A DNA stretch of 64,000 nucleotides from Hofstenia miamia (lineage: Eukaryota > Xenacoelomorpha > Acoela > Hofsteniidae), in NCBI GenBank assembly GCA_900660155.1, contig CABFPE010000042.1, positions 448,900 through 512,899 of the forward strand. The letters run 5' to 3'. The position numbers and the translations under genes are program-made. The notes under the pieces were generated by a model. That model had not been told where the DNA came from and did not search any database. It saw nothing but the letters and a program-made list of their open reading frames with translations. Positions within the stretch are counted from its first letter, which is position 1. Each line of letters starts with the position of its first letter. Shown in pieces: positions 46,930-58,080 of this stretch.

Positions 46930-47170
46930 TACAGAAATTCGTGAATAAATCAGTCAATTTCGTCATAGGTTCACAAATGTGGCCACCCAATTCACCAGAA
47001 CTGAATGTACTGGATTACTTAGTGTGAGGCAAATGTTAATGCATCATAGGAAACCAGTATTGATGAGCTTAAAACTTCTATTCAACGAGAATTTAGCAAA
47101 ATCGATGAAAATGCGCTCGTTATATCTTGGAGCCAATTCCGTGCTAGAATTGAAAATGTGATTGCAGCCA
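46930..47170 (+). pseudogene. Mariner-type transposase C-terminal fragment
   Basis: MWPPNSPELNVLDYLV (about 46977-47025) matches the W-P-P-x-S-P-D-L-N-x-x-D-Y box that contains the last catalytic acid of IS630/Tc1/mariner transposases. It is followed, after stops, by ELKTSIQREFSKIDENAL and SQFRARIENVIAA, the usual C-terminus. The N-terminal half was not found. Confidence 0.75.
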
Positions 47171-47862
47171 CATTAATTATATTTTTATTTGGTTGCTTAA
47201 CAATCATGTTATATACCTATTTAATTTTATTATTTTGCCCATTCTGTATTGTAACACTCAATAATCCCTTCTGTACATACATTTTTATAAGTCCCATTCT
47301 GTACTTTTTATATGGACAAAACAATGAACTTTAGTTTTTTAGTGTGGAAATGGGATTAAAAATGACGTGGGGTAGCTAAAGATATTTGCAATCACCGTAA
47401 GGTTGCGTTGCTAATATATACATTAATTTCCAAGTTATAGAGAAGGCCCTCATGTAATGTAAGAAAAACTGTGCATTTAAATGTTTTATATAAATTATTA
47501 AAAATTGAAAACCAAATGAGAGTGTAGTTAGAAATATATTTTTCGCTAGATTAAATTTTGTCAATGTTTCTCGGTTTCAGTACACATTTTACTTAATTTT
47601 ACTAAATATTTCGCGTTGAGCAACGAATGCCTTTTGATTCCAAATATAGAAGCTGTCGCACTTTAATAATTATACCTATAATCCTTTGTAGAAATTTAAT
47701 TTGATTTTTTTCAGAATATAATGCTTATTTAAATTGCATAATAATATTTATAACTTTTTTCATGCGTTGGTTGATAAATGCAAATTTCCGAAATATTCAA
47801 AAACGATTAATCAAATTTCTAGTAGAAAATATACTGTAATTAAATTTACATTTTATTTAGTC
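47171..47862. promoter_or_regulatory. Upstream region of the recycling factor gene
   Basis: A non-coding AT-rich stretch that ends in TTTTATTTAG, a good splice acceptor, two bases before the start codon at 47863. The acceptor implies either a 5' UTR intron or trans-splicing of a leader. No promoter motif is identifiable by eye. Confidence 0.4.
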
Positions 47863-48543
47863 ATGATTCGTTCTTCAGCGATTTTTAAGATTTGTTCTTT
47901 ACAAAGTATGCGTGCAATTCACAATAGTATGATGCTGCTAAATAAACACAAAAATAAAAGAAAATCTATTGTTAATAAAGAAGTCATTGCTGAATTTCTC
48001 GATCCGGAAGAATATTGTGAAAAGCTTGATGATGTTAAGAAATCGTTGGCAAATTATTTATTAAAAAAGGTAACTTTTCGAGCATCGGCTGCGCAATATG
48101 AAGATATTATAATTCAAACTGATGACAAAAAGGTTCCATTAAATCATATTGCCCAAATTCTTGTTAAACCAAATGAAAATGTTGAAATAAAATGTCACAA
48201 CGCTAACGATGTAAGATCAGTTAAGAGAGCTATTCTTCAAATAGTAGGAAACGTTTTACATGCAGGCAATGTGTTAAAAATACCTCTGGATAGATCTGCG
48301 CATGACAAGCGGAAAGATTTGATGAAGTTAACTGACACTCAATTTAAGTCATCTCTTAAGCAATGCAACGATATTTGGGGAAGCGCTTCGCAGCGGATAA
48401 GACGAACTGGTAAAGTCAGTGTTGATTCCAAATTTAATGCTCAAAATTCAATCACTACTATAAAAAATAATGTAATTGACGAATTAGTAGCTTTAAAAAA
48501 GAAAAAGTTAGAAGAATTGAATTTAGATATGGAAGTAGAATAA
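47863..48543 (+). CDS. MRRF: Mitochondrial ribosome recycling factor
   Basis: The 226-residue protein resembles ribosome recycling factor along its length. Helix 1 of the three-helix bundle is around residues 55-80 (CEKLDDVKKSLANYLLKKV). The hinge and beta domain follow (IIIQTDDKKVPLNHIAQILV, then a segment ending IKCHNANDV), then KIPLDRSAHDKRKDLMKL, which matches the P-L-x-x-x-x-x-E-R-R-K-x-L segment, and the last two long helices with QRIRRTGKVS. Residues 1-40 are basic, rich in Ser/Met and almost without acids, as expected for a mitochondrial presequence. With mitochondrial EF-G2 the factor splits post-termination ribosomes in the matrix. I chose the start at 47863 because a splice acceptor ends at 47860; the open frame itself extends upstream to 47734. 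No frame breaks. It stands alone with no operon-like partner. Confidence 0.88.
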   Translation: MIRSSAIFKICSLQSMRAIHNSMMLLNKHKNKRKSIVNKEVIAEFLDPEEYCEKLDDVKKSLANYLLKKVTFRASAAQYEDIIIQTDDKKVPLNHIAQILVKPNENVEIKCHNANDVRSVKRAILQIVGNVLHAGNVLKIPLDRSAHDKRKDLMKLTDTQFKSSLKQCNDIWGSASQRIRRTGKVSVDSKFNAQNSITTIKNNVIDELVALKKKKLEELNLDMEVE

Positions 48544-49553
48544 TATGTTTTATTTAATACTGTTTATGCTGTTCATATTAATTTATCAAAAAAAAAGATA
48601 TTAGTTAATTGATTTGTTTTGATGAGTTCTACAGACATCTTTACACTTATCGTCTAGGGTGGCGACCTTTTCGGCTTTTATATTACGAGCATTTCCCGAG
48701 CATATGTTCTCTGAACTTAGCATGAATATTTGTTATTCTTCGAGGATTTTAATTCTTAAAATCATTGTTGGAAGTATATTATCCCCATTGATTGATCCAA
48801 TTTATATAGAGTAATTGTGTACAGTATATGTATTTCATGAACCACTAAGCTTCATGTAGATGTATAACAAGAATTCCAAGACAGCACATAAAATAGTACA
48901 CTAACCCGCATAAAATTAATCGTTTTTCTTAATATCAGAAAGTTCCTTTTCACTGTCATATTCTGATATTGCATTGATAAAAATATCGTAACGTTAAAGT
49001 ATCTCCATGTTAGATGTGTTGTCAATTATAATTGTGATTTGGTGCACGATTTATTCATGAATTGATAAAACGTATTGATAAATCGTATGGAAACTTGGGC
49101 GTAACTATGACTTTATAGTTATAAAATAAAATTTCTTGATGAGCTCAAAAAAGTACTTCGTTTTTTACGTAGGCGGCCATGGTTTGAGTTATAACCGCTT
49201 AAGTATGCATGGATAATAACACTATCAAGTTTTGTTGTTGCTTCAAGTTAATTTAGTTAACATTTAGCTACGGGCTTAGGACACTGACACTGCCAAATCA
49301 AAGAACCTTTTTATAGGTACGGACATAGGCCCTACTTCAGCTTTTCGGGAATATATTAATACATTAATTAATAGTCTATAAATTTTGATCTACAGTAAAA
49401 TCAGTAGATATTTCCTCCACACATAAATTCAAACAATATATTTATAAGAAAATTTAATGTTCACTTTAAAATGGGTATTTTTAATACAATAACACCATAG
49501 TCTCTTTATGTTCAATTAAATATTACTTTAAATAGAAGAGGTTTGTGTTTTAG
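48544..49553. other. Intergenic stretch before the CXC gene
   Basis: No coding sequence. It ends in GTTTGTGTTTTAG, a splice acceptor, at 49553. An additional upstream exon of the next gene could lie here but none was identified. Confidence 0.4.
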
Positions 49554-49564
49554 TGGGTCCAATA

Positions 49565-50261
49565 ATGTTTGCACAGAATGAATTTCCGTTATCACATTCA
49601 GAAGCTCCTGATGTGGCGCTACCATCAATGACCACATTTATTAATCACAATCCTAACAAAGATGACTCCCATCATAATGGATTTAACTATAGAGATTTGC
49701 AGTCGTGCCAATCTTCGAATTTTTCTTTGCCCGTTTCAAATTCAGAATTTCCGAATCAGCATATGCAACCTGCTGAAGTGTATTCGGATAATATGTTTAA
49801 TGGTGGTTTTCAAATGCCTGAATTACAGCAAGTGCAATTTTCTTCGGAAGTTCCTTTTGCGCATTCATCCAATCTAATTGGCGGCTACAACACTAAAATG
49901 CCTCCAAAACTTGTACCCCAGTGCTTTTTGCTGTTTTCAATTGATGCCCCACACGCATGTTACATGAAAACTGCATTATTGTACGTTCCATATGAACGCG
50001 GGCAACCAATTCCAATGATACCGATCAATCTTCTGCATTCAATAAACGCACCGGAATTAGCGAACTTCACTTCAGAATTAAAATTCGTATTAAGTCAAGA
50101 TTGTAAATGCGTACATTTATTATCAACAAAAAATTTTTATCGCCATTTTGCTTTACCAGGTATAATTATGCATATTTGTAAAGTTTAATATAACTATTTA
50201 GGAGCTCCGCCTCCAAAAGAATGTCGTTCTGAGCCGCTGTTGTATAACTACGTAAAAAAGA
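49565..50261 (+). CDS. CXC gene, exons 1-2 (N-terminal region)
   Basis: Exon 1 follows a TTTTAG acceptor (49553) and its first ATG is at 49565. It encodes a low-complexity head, then PPKLVPQCFLLFSIDAP, TALLYVPYERGQPIPMIP and FTSELKFVLSQDCKCVHLLS. A 42-bp intron (50160-50201) leads to exon 2 encoding APPPKECRSEPLLYNYVKK. Exon 2 can end at 50261 (phase fits exon 3) or read on to a stop at 50338-50340. In the second case this would be a separate, shorter gene of about 250 residues. No family was recognised in this part. Confidence 0.6.
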
Positions 50262-53200
50262 GTAGGATTTTAACTTTTAATGAATTCAGATGCTTGAACT
50301 GTCATTTTTTGAATATGTATTCCACATTGGAAATGTTATAATCTCAATTTAAAAACCTAGTGTGTTATTGTGCATTGCAGTGACAAAATTTTTCTTGATC
50401 ATTTTCATTTACTCATGCAATCAATTTAATGCATGATCTTTCCATTACTCATTTATTTTATTTTTGTGATCCCAACAATTCGAAAAAGATTGTTTAAGTC
50501 ACCCTGATAGACCTATGTGCCATAGTTCAAGATTTCTAGCCATTTTGTTACGAATTCATGTGTATATTATTGTCGTTAATAAATTACAATTACATTTTAG
50601 ATTGTCAGCTATGGTAAGTTTACTTGTGATGTCGTGCATTTACCCTGGTCATTTTTAACTTTCAAATCACGTATTCAACATGTTTGTTTTTCTATCATTA
50701 GAATCACATGCTTTTCATTTGCTAGGCGGCTGTAGTCAAGGTTGTTTTGAACTTATTACAAGTAGAAATCATACATTTTCGTCGTTTTTTCGATTGAAGC
50801 TTAAAGATTGTATTATCAATTTTTTTAAATTTTTCAAGCCTGAGATTTAACTTGACTACAAATTCATTATTTAAGGCTGTTTTATATAGTGGAATGCTAT
50901 CAAGCTTCATACTTTATAACATTACATACGTTTCGAAGAATATATATTTTTTGAATGATTTCTAATAAAGTATGATTCTAACTTTAATGAATTGGCGTGC
51001 CACGACATCAATCCGTGGCACACCACATTGGTGCCACGGCATGGCGGTAAGGAGCCAATGTTCTATACGAACCTCTGCCGCTTGTAAGTTTGATTTTAAG
51101 GCCATTTCAATAACCTATCAAATATGTCTACTTTTAATAAAAAATTTAGTAAAGATTCATAAATTTCATTTAATTCAAATATTTCATTGCATTCTGTTAT
51201 TAAAAATGGTGCTGCGTATTAGGTGGTCTCTTGTTAATAAATCGCATTAACACGTAAACTGCCACGCTAAAATCACAAGATTATCTCTACAGGCTATGCC
51301 TATATATACAAGTAAGTAAACAATCATGATAGGTTTACACCATACTTACTGAGATACCTACACGCGTGGTGATACATCATTATAAAAAATAAACAAAGCA
51401 TATTAATTAGAAAATGAATTTTATATATAATATAATTTAAATATATGTAAATAATTAACTAAATATAATGAAACGCGGCATAAAATCGCCGTTCGGAAAA
51501 ATGATTCTGGACAAAAAAAGAAGAGCGTTTTTTTAACTTTTTCTTTACCATTTATTAACCATAATTTATATAATGAATATCCTATTATAAATTTATATCT
51601 TTTTTAACGAAATATATATTTTTAACCACATGCTAATATCAAAAGCAAATTGCAAAAAAGCGTCACCCATATTGTGTGACATGGCCTGATCAGCAAATTC
51701 AAACGTCACCCATTTTGGGTGACATGGCAGTCTACGTGTTAATGGCACACGTTATTAGCGTTGTGTTTGCTTATTTGCATGAAATGGAATGAACTCTTTT
51801 GCCAGGGAACGTCTCCAATTGATTTCTCACAACCAATAGCCCATTGAAATCAAACATTAGACAGTTCTGTAAGTAAGACTGCATATGTGAGTGATTGTAG
51901 TGAATCAACTGACTTAGTCTTCAACACCACAATAGTTCTCCACATGCTCGGATATAACCAGTATGTTGAAAAATTTTCAAATACTAACTTTTATGTTATT
52001 CTAAACTAAGTCAAATTATTTGGAACATCCTGAAATCTTCAAAATTAGAGTAATTTCTACTCTTTATTTTATATACATAGTGTATTTAAGTATGAAAAGA
52101 TACTTAAAATGTAGGATTGCATTCTTTTACCTTTCTAGAGAGCTTAAGCCATTTGCAGTCTATAGAGTTCAACTCAATTTTCGATTAGAAAAACGCTCTA
52201 ATCAGTCTTAGAAATATTATTTATCTTCACAATTTTCAAAGCTGCACTTTGACATAAGTCAAAATGCTTACATATGTGAAGAAACATTAAATATTTGATA
52301 GTTTTTCTTACCACATTCATATTTATAATTAAAACTTATAGCAAAAGACTGCTTTTGAAAGCTGTTGTATTGAAATTATAGTGTTGCTATAAATTCGTAT
52401 AATTAGATTTTATTGATAATGTCGATTTCATGTTACCACATTTATTTAAGTATGAAAAGATACTTAAAATGTAGGATTGCATTCTTTTACTTTGTAGAGA
52501 CCTTAAGCCCTGTCTGAGATGTGAAAAAATTTTTTTGCACATTTGCTTGAATTAATCACTCATTTATCTAAATCATTTCGGAGACTTCAATATGCGATTT
52601 ATAAGGCCGCTTTTACTGATGTGTGTAAATTATTCAAAACCACCTGTAATGATTCCATTGGGTTTATATCTGAACTGCTGGAGACCCAATCGAGAAATGG
52701 AATTTGCTTTTGAAGAGGACTTGACCACACTTGAAGTGTGGCGTAGCTCGCTTGCTTGTTCGAATATAAACTAGTCGTAAAACGCAATGCTTTGTGCTAG
52801 TAAAGAGATTTCCAAAGCTTTTATGCATTACTTCCTATTAAATTCCCGATCATATGGGAGGTGACTGAAAGCATAGGTGTCCATACATCCCACATAATTA
52901 CATTCAAGATGTTGAATACAGTTGCATGTGACTTGAAGTGTCTTGGTACTTTGCTGGACAAAGTTGGGCTTTCGTACTTGTACTTTACACCTGAATTCGT
53001 CACTGAAAATTGCATGAATGCATCCTTTAAGCAGTCTATCACTTATCATTTTAGAATTTTAAGTTTTTGAATATTCAATTGTATAATGCTGTCTAAAGAT
53101 GTTACATTTCTGATAATTGAGCTCTCTGAATTCTATTGTTTGAGTCAATAAACTGTTCGTCTTCGTTTGACTATTTACTTCAGGATGGATTTCGACGGAA

Positions 53201-56200
53201 ATGTTCGATTTCAATTATTGCATCGTCGATGTTAATTTTGATCTACACATGCCTTTCTTTATAATTGTCTCTGATCTCGATCCTATAAATCTGAACATTC
53301 AATTTATTTTGAGAGGTGGTATATTTGTGATTCTATTTATTTCTTTTTATCCTACTTTAGAGTCACGAGTTGAATTTTCAACGATTGCTTTGGGCCTACA
53401 ATGTCTGGATACGGCCAATTGCCGAGTGAAGATTTGAACAATGAACAAAAAAATTTCCAGCACTTGCAAACACTGAATTCTATTCTTGTCGCTGTCTTCC
53501 CCACAATATCCTGCCAATAGTAAAGAGAGGCCTCAGCGTACATTAAGTATAGTGGAATGATAAAAACAGCTACTAATGAACGCAATTCTATAGTAATTTT
53601 CGAATTTGCCGTGGTAGTCAAACACTAAAATATCTCGGTGTTCCATGTAACTTGACTTATGCGATATATTGTTTGTGCATGTATGTTGAAATTCAATTTC
53701 TACTAATATTGAATTTTAAGCACTACCATGTTACTGTTACTATTTAGCTTACATTTCTATTTTCACAATAGTTGAATTATCACTTTTGGTTGTATCTTAG
53801 TTGCAAGTGTTTGAATTTCTTCCTTATTGGGAGTTCTAATTGAAATTCTAAACAAATTTGCAGTTACAATTCAATTAACAATATAGTATGCATTACAAGA
53901 TACAACTTTATCTTTGAAATGTTTTATTTTTTTTAAAATCTTTTTCTCTAAATATAAATTGGACATAACTTTTAAGAAAATGCTCGAAGTAGTCTACTAA
54001 GATATTTCATTGCATGTGTTGGTTAATGGAAGGCTTAAAAGTGTATTCAGACATTTGCTTTTAAATGCTTGAATTGTATTGTCCTTTTAGTCAGAAACAG
54101 TAATAAAATATTAAATTTTTGTTTAGGTGTTATTAAATCAAAAAAGGCCAATATTCGTCCATTCGACATTCACACACTCGTGATCGGCAATTGGATTGTA
54201 AGTTTGTTGCACATAATTATTTAATTACATTAATTACTATTGATTTCATTTGATTATATATGCCAATATTTCCATTTAGAAACGTACAGTGTGAAACATC
54301 CTAATGTTCCACATTTAAAACTTAAATAACTTTCATAATATCGGGTCGATTTGCGTGTGGTTTGTTGCAAAACAATCATGAATTATTAAAATTTTATTTA
54401 ATATAAACATTTGAATTATTTATATTTACATCTCTGGCTGGTGACTATTGTTTTAAGCTGTAAATTTGGAACATTATGATCTTCCACCCTGTATTATTTT
54501 TCCACTTTTTTATTTGTTAGAATAAAATGAAGCGTCTGCATGTTATGTTTTCTATTGAAAATTCGAATTCTGCTATTTACATATAATTGATGTCACATAT
54601 AACATCGGGATTTTTATATTCATTGAGAACAATTCGAAGAGAACTTTCCTGTTAAAAAGCCGTCAAATTTTACCATCTGTTTATAAAAAAGAAAAATGAG
54701 CAAATACTATTATGTTCTTGTAGGGAAGAGCGCAATCAGAGAGAAAATTTCCGTATCCATTTTTAACTCAAAATACATTTCAATTGTGTTCCATTTGCAG
54801 TCTATAGAGTTCAACTCAATTTTCGATTAGAAAAACGCTCTAATCAGTCTTAGAAATATTATTTATCTTCACAATTTTCAAAGCTGCACTTTGACATAAG
54901 TCAAAATGCTTACACATGTGAAGAAACATTAAATATTTGATAGTTTTTCTTACCACATTCATATTTATAATTAAAACTTATAGCAAAAGACTGCTTTTGA
55001 AAGCTGTTGTATTGAAATTATAGTGTTGCTATAAATTCGTATAATTAGATTTTATTAATAATGTCGATTTCATGTTACCAAATATATTATATTATAAGTT
55101 TAAATGTATTATTCGATTCTATTTTTAGATGCTCAACAAGAAATCCGAAGCTAAGTTGCGCGCATCAATTCTTACCAAGTAATTTTTTTATGCTTGTTGG
55201 TAATTTTGCGAAATGAAGTGATTTAAAATATAGCATTGTGCATTTTAAATATATTGATTTTTCGTAACAATGCACTTTTTATGAATTGTTATCGTAAGTT
55301 AACAGAAATTTATAAAATCAGTAAAAATTGCGAAAGACCTTAAATATCATTAATTCATCAGCAGCCTGTTGTTTTGCATGCTCTCAATCAGTTGTGTAAT
55401 TTAGAATATGTTTTCCTTATGGATTAAACTTTTTTAGGTCTATTTGGTATGAACTTGTTACAGTAATTGCAGAAGAAGATCATAACACCATTGTGCGAAA
55501 AATTGGTAAGATTGCTTTATTAATTTTTTCTAAGCGTAATTTTTTAGCTGGTGTTGAAATTCCGTTCAAAATCATAAAGTCAATAACTGTTCATGATAAG
55601 TGTCAAATATGCATTGAAATTGGAAGTCCGCCTCTGCTGAATTATGCCAACCAGCGCATTAAAGACAAAATCGTGAAGAAGGTTTTGCCTGTTTTCGTAC
55701 AAGCCACAGTTGACGATCTTACTCAGGATCAATTAAAAACTGCATTCAAACATACGGTGATACTTTTAAAATAAATATATGATTCTTGTGTTACTGTTAA
55801 TAACTTACCAAATTAATATTCAAATATCTATTAAACTGTTGAGGTGATTAAGTGGAAATTGTTTTTATCACAGGTAAATTTTGAAATATTGAGTTTAAAA
55901 TATTGGCGCAAGAGTTTTTTAAAATCAAGAGGAGGCTTCCTTACAATGATGCTGTTTTTACATATTAGCATGGATATTCAAATAATAGTACGCATTGAAT
56001 ACGTATTCAACGTTTCAACTATTAATTGCTAGTGAGATAGATTTTCTTTTGGACCTCACTTGACAAACTGATCGATGTTGGAAAATTACACACGAGAAAA
56101 ATTGCCGCTCTGCCAGAGAATTACGACATCGTTTGAGAACGCTGCGAATAATTTCGTCTTTGGCTAAAGTATTGTTAACAAATGCGTAAATCTGAATTCT

Positions 56201-58039
56201 CAAAGCTATAATTTCTGCATTCTGTTCATTGGCCTTCTTCAATCTTCTCGAATGTGTATGAAGTTTTTCTTTAAGGGCACTTGTCACAGGGTCATGATTG
56301 AAAAAAAATTTAACTTTCGGCAGAATCAAATTTAAAAAAGTGGACGTATGCTGAAAATATCCAGACTTGATTACCTCAACCAATGAGATACAATATACCA
56401 CATTCAGGTCGACTATATATGCAATTGACGTTTTCACAGTTTATTATACTCTAATTCTGGAAATAACTTATTTTGTATAACTTGTTGAATTTCTATGCTA
56501 CTTTGTAAAGTTGAATTTTTTAAGCATTAGCATCTAAAGTGTGATTATCATTTTTTGTTTACAGAATAATCTTTATTCAATAACCCAAAATTATCTCTAT
56601 TAACTTTAATGCAGTTGAGATTTTCTAATATTACGCAATTTACACAACGAATTTCAAAAATAGTCCGGTTCTGTGAAAAATATTCATCATTAAACAAAAG
56701 TTTTTTGAAACAATCGGGGGTATTCCATTAAATTGTTGTGACTTTTATCATTATTTATAGTTTCCATTTTAGTTGATTTTAACTAAATCTATTTATCGTT
56801 TGCTCGATTTTTTGGTGGAAGAACCTGACATGGCGCATGTTAATTTCTATGAAACTGGATCTCATTCTCAATTTTCAACGCATTTTAATCCAAATACAGC
56901 TATAAAAAATGTAAGCGTGCATAATTTGTAATCGCCCGTTTTCAATTTATGATTTATTTAATTTGTGTAAATGTCTTATCACTTTTAGATGGACTTAAAG
57001 TACAATAATTTTAATTCCAGTGATGTCATAGCTTCTTCTACAATAAATTCTCAAGAAATACCATCCACATCTTATACGGCATCGTCGCCACAAACAAGTA
57101 TTCTGGAAAACGAAAACCCAGTGGCTGTGAAAGTCAATCGTAGGTTTAATTCTGCCATCAACAACTGTTCATGTGCTGCTGGAAAATGCATGAGTAAACG
57201 GTGTGGATGCCTGAGATCACGAAATACCTGCACTTTTGGTAATCATTTTCGAATGTAGTTGCATAACACTATTTTCTCTGCGGTTGCTATACACATTATT
57301 TATGATCTATATGTATATAATTGCTATTGATTGCTTGCTTCATTGATTATTGATATTTTTGAATGATGTATCTGTTTTCGTATAATTTTATATGTAGCTT
57401 TCCAAATATTCTTTGCACTGATTGGTTGTTTTTGATAGACATTGCAATATTTTAGACTGTTCCTGTGTACGTTGTGAAAACCCACTTAATGTTCTCGAAG
57501 TCATTCACAAGGTTCCATACGCTAGACTAGTAAACGATCATTGCCTGATCTACAATATTTGTAAATTGGTAAGACACCTTCAATTTAAAACTTGTTTTAT
57601 GAACATACCTTTCTCAATTTTCACCTTTTTCTAGAGGAAATCACGATTTATTACTTCAGAATATTTCCAAACTCCTGAATGGTATTTGCCAAGCATAATG
57701 ATTTGAGTACATAAAAGCTTAAATAATTCTGATCTCTTACGAAATTCTAAAAAATATATGATCATATCATTTTTAAAATGAGCGTAGTTATTTTTCTGCT
57801 ACTTTGTTTTTGTTGGTTTTCATTTTTTTGTTTATCATTGTCAGTACGCTTTCCGTGATCTGAAGATTTACTATAATGGGAAATACTATAAATTCGTCAG
57901 ATTCTGTTAAAGGCCTTGGACTTTTTGTCTGCAAAAATCTGTCATGGAACAGCCATATCTCAAACAAAATTAAACAGCTAATTATACATTTCTTTATCTT
58001 AAGCGTAATATTCCTTTTAACACCATTCTTCAAACAAAA

Positions 58040-58080
<41 letters not shown>

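Noticed and set aside
49662..49877. 71-residue frame overlapping exon 1 of the CXC gene
   Set aside because: It is a shadow frame. The main frame is longer and has consistent splice sites.
53201..53630. Overlapping plus and minus open frames (for example MSGYGQLPSEDLNNEQKN on plus, a hydrophobic frame on minus)
   Set aside because: The two strands compete, no donor fits the plus frame into the CXC gene, and a third frame hints at decayed LINE sequence. Left unannotated, though a terminal antisense exon is conceivable.
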